A stretch of DNA of 64,000 nt, taken from NCBI GenBank assembly GCA_964465945.1, contig CAYXMM010000001.1, positions 310,001-374,000 on the forward strand, given 5' to 3'. Of this stretch, positions 63,683-64,000 are shown in pieces. The notes below the pieces were generated by a model, which was given only the letters and a program-made list of their open reading frames with translations, was not told where the DNA came from and did not search any database. This DNA is from JAJRPT01 sp964465945. Lineage in GTDB: Bacteria > Bacteroidota > Ignavibacteria > Kapaibacteriales > UBA2268. Each line of letters begins with the position of its first letter. Within the stretch, counting starts at the first letter, position 1. Position numbers and translations under genes: made by a program.

Positions 63683-63715
63683 AGGTGGTCTATTAAAGAC
63701 CACCTTTTGTTTATT
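63683..63715 (+). terminator. Terminator after prolyl oligopeptidase
   Basis: Stem AGGTGGTCT/AGACCACCT (63683-63705), loop ATTAA, then TTTTGTTTATTTT. Confidence 0.88.
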
Positions 63716-63909
63716 TTCAGAAAATGAATTGTTAACTATTTCGTTATGAAAAATTTAGCAGATACAAAAAATATGAAAAAATTACTACGCTTATAGAGTG
63801 GAAATTGATAAAAGAATTGGAGTGCTTCGAGCTATAACTTTGGATATAACGGAATGCTGAAAGAAAACAAAATTAATGGAAAATCGTCTCATCCATTATA
63901 GGAGAAATT

Positions 63910-64000
63910 ATGCAAAGTGTGATTGAATATACAAAAAATAATATAGACAAATTAACTTATAATGAGTTAATTTCAATTCACGAATTAATAGAATATAAGA
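63910..64000 (+). CDS. Start of an unknown gene, cut by the window edge
   Basis: ATG at 63910 with a strong AGGAGA site 6 bases upstream and an open frame to the edge (30 codons: QSVIEYTKNNIDKLTYNELI...). The opening looks like the helical start of a small antitoxin or hypothetical protein. Too short to classify. Confidence 0.5.
   Translation, partial: MQSVIEYTKNNIDKLTYNELISIHELIEYK

Noticed and set aside
63746..63796. 16-codon open frame before the last gene
   Set aside because: Too short, no ribosome site, no similarity recognised.
1..64000. Insertion sequence, integrase or prophage behind the insertions
   Set aside because: No DDE, HUH, tyrosine or serine recombinase motif was recognised in any open frame, and no short terminal inverted repeats flank the cargos.
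1..64000. tRNA, rRNA or CRISPR
   Set aside because: No T-loop or acceptor pattern, rRNA segment or regularly spaced repeats were seen by eye; a covariance search would be needed to exclude a tRNA completely.

Overview
The window is AT-rich bacterial DNA, densely coded on both strands. I found no rRNA, tRNA, CRISPR array, transposase or integrase. It carries a flagellar operon (flgE, flgD, fliK, motE and fliJ types) together with type IX secretion sorting tails, paired OmpH/Skp chaperones, LpxD, an Asp-box propeller protein and an IgGFc-binding-like exported protein. That mix points to a Gram-negative member of the Bacteroidota/Ignavibacteriota/Kapabacteria group that keeps flagella. The lineage is an inference; no rRNA marker is present.

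Layout. 1-9.8 kb (minus strand): a surface-polysaccharide operon (NusG/UpxY-like antiterminator, SAM methyltransferase, NAD-sugar epimerase, DegT-type aminotransferase, asparagine synthase) with toxin-antitoxin or defence-type genes at most of its junctions (AbiEii-type, HEPN/MNT, AlbA_2/Schlafen-like). 10.5-20.2 kb (minus): flagellar hook genes, a RelA/SpoT protein with a degenerate hydrolase domain, a response regulator, holA and a degenerate HD-GYP protein. 20.3-27.4 kb (plus): dnaJ-like, trmD and hrcA, interrupted by two adjacent restriction-modification-type modules. 27.4-38 kb: cheB, recX, a large exported protein, ompH-ompH-lpxD, dapA, a DUF2142 membrane protein, cdsA. 38-49.6 kb: two crotonase-fold enzymes, Asp-box and other secreted proteins, flavodoxin, a beta-barrel protein, an S9 peptidase. 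49.7-56.6 kb: a sigma-54-type activator and divergent cassettes of Cys-rich secreted proteins paired with larger exported proteins. 56.7-64 kb: sugar nucleotidyltransferase, metK, a PIN toxin-antitoxin pair among decayed secreted-protein genes, prolyl oligopeptidase.

The main result is a recurring architecture. At four places a cargo (AlbA_2-type gene; nuclease island; secreted-protein cassette; PIN toxin-antitoxin pair) lies between direct repeats that are a piece of the neighbouring host gene. The repeats are 57-58 bp of a methyltransferase start, 488 bp of trmD (apparently identical), 378 bp of the sigma-54 activator gene (apparently identical, plus diverged promoter DNA) and about 140-170 bp of a sorting tail plus terminator (diverged). 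In the first three cases one copy leaves the host gene intact and the other is a headless or truncated remnant; in the fourth, both copies belong to decayed genes. This fits integration of small units by homology, or insertion with long target duplication as described for restriction-modification genes in other bacteria. No recombinase is visible.
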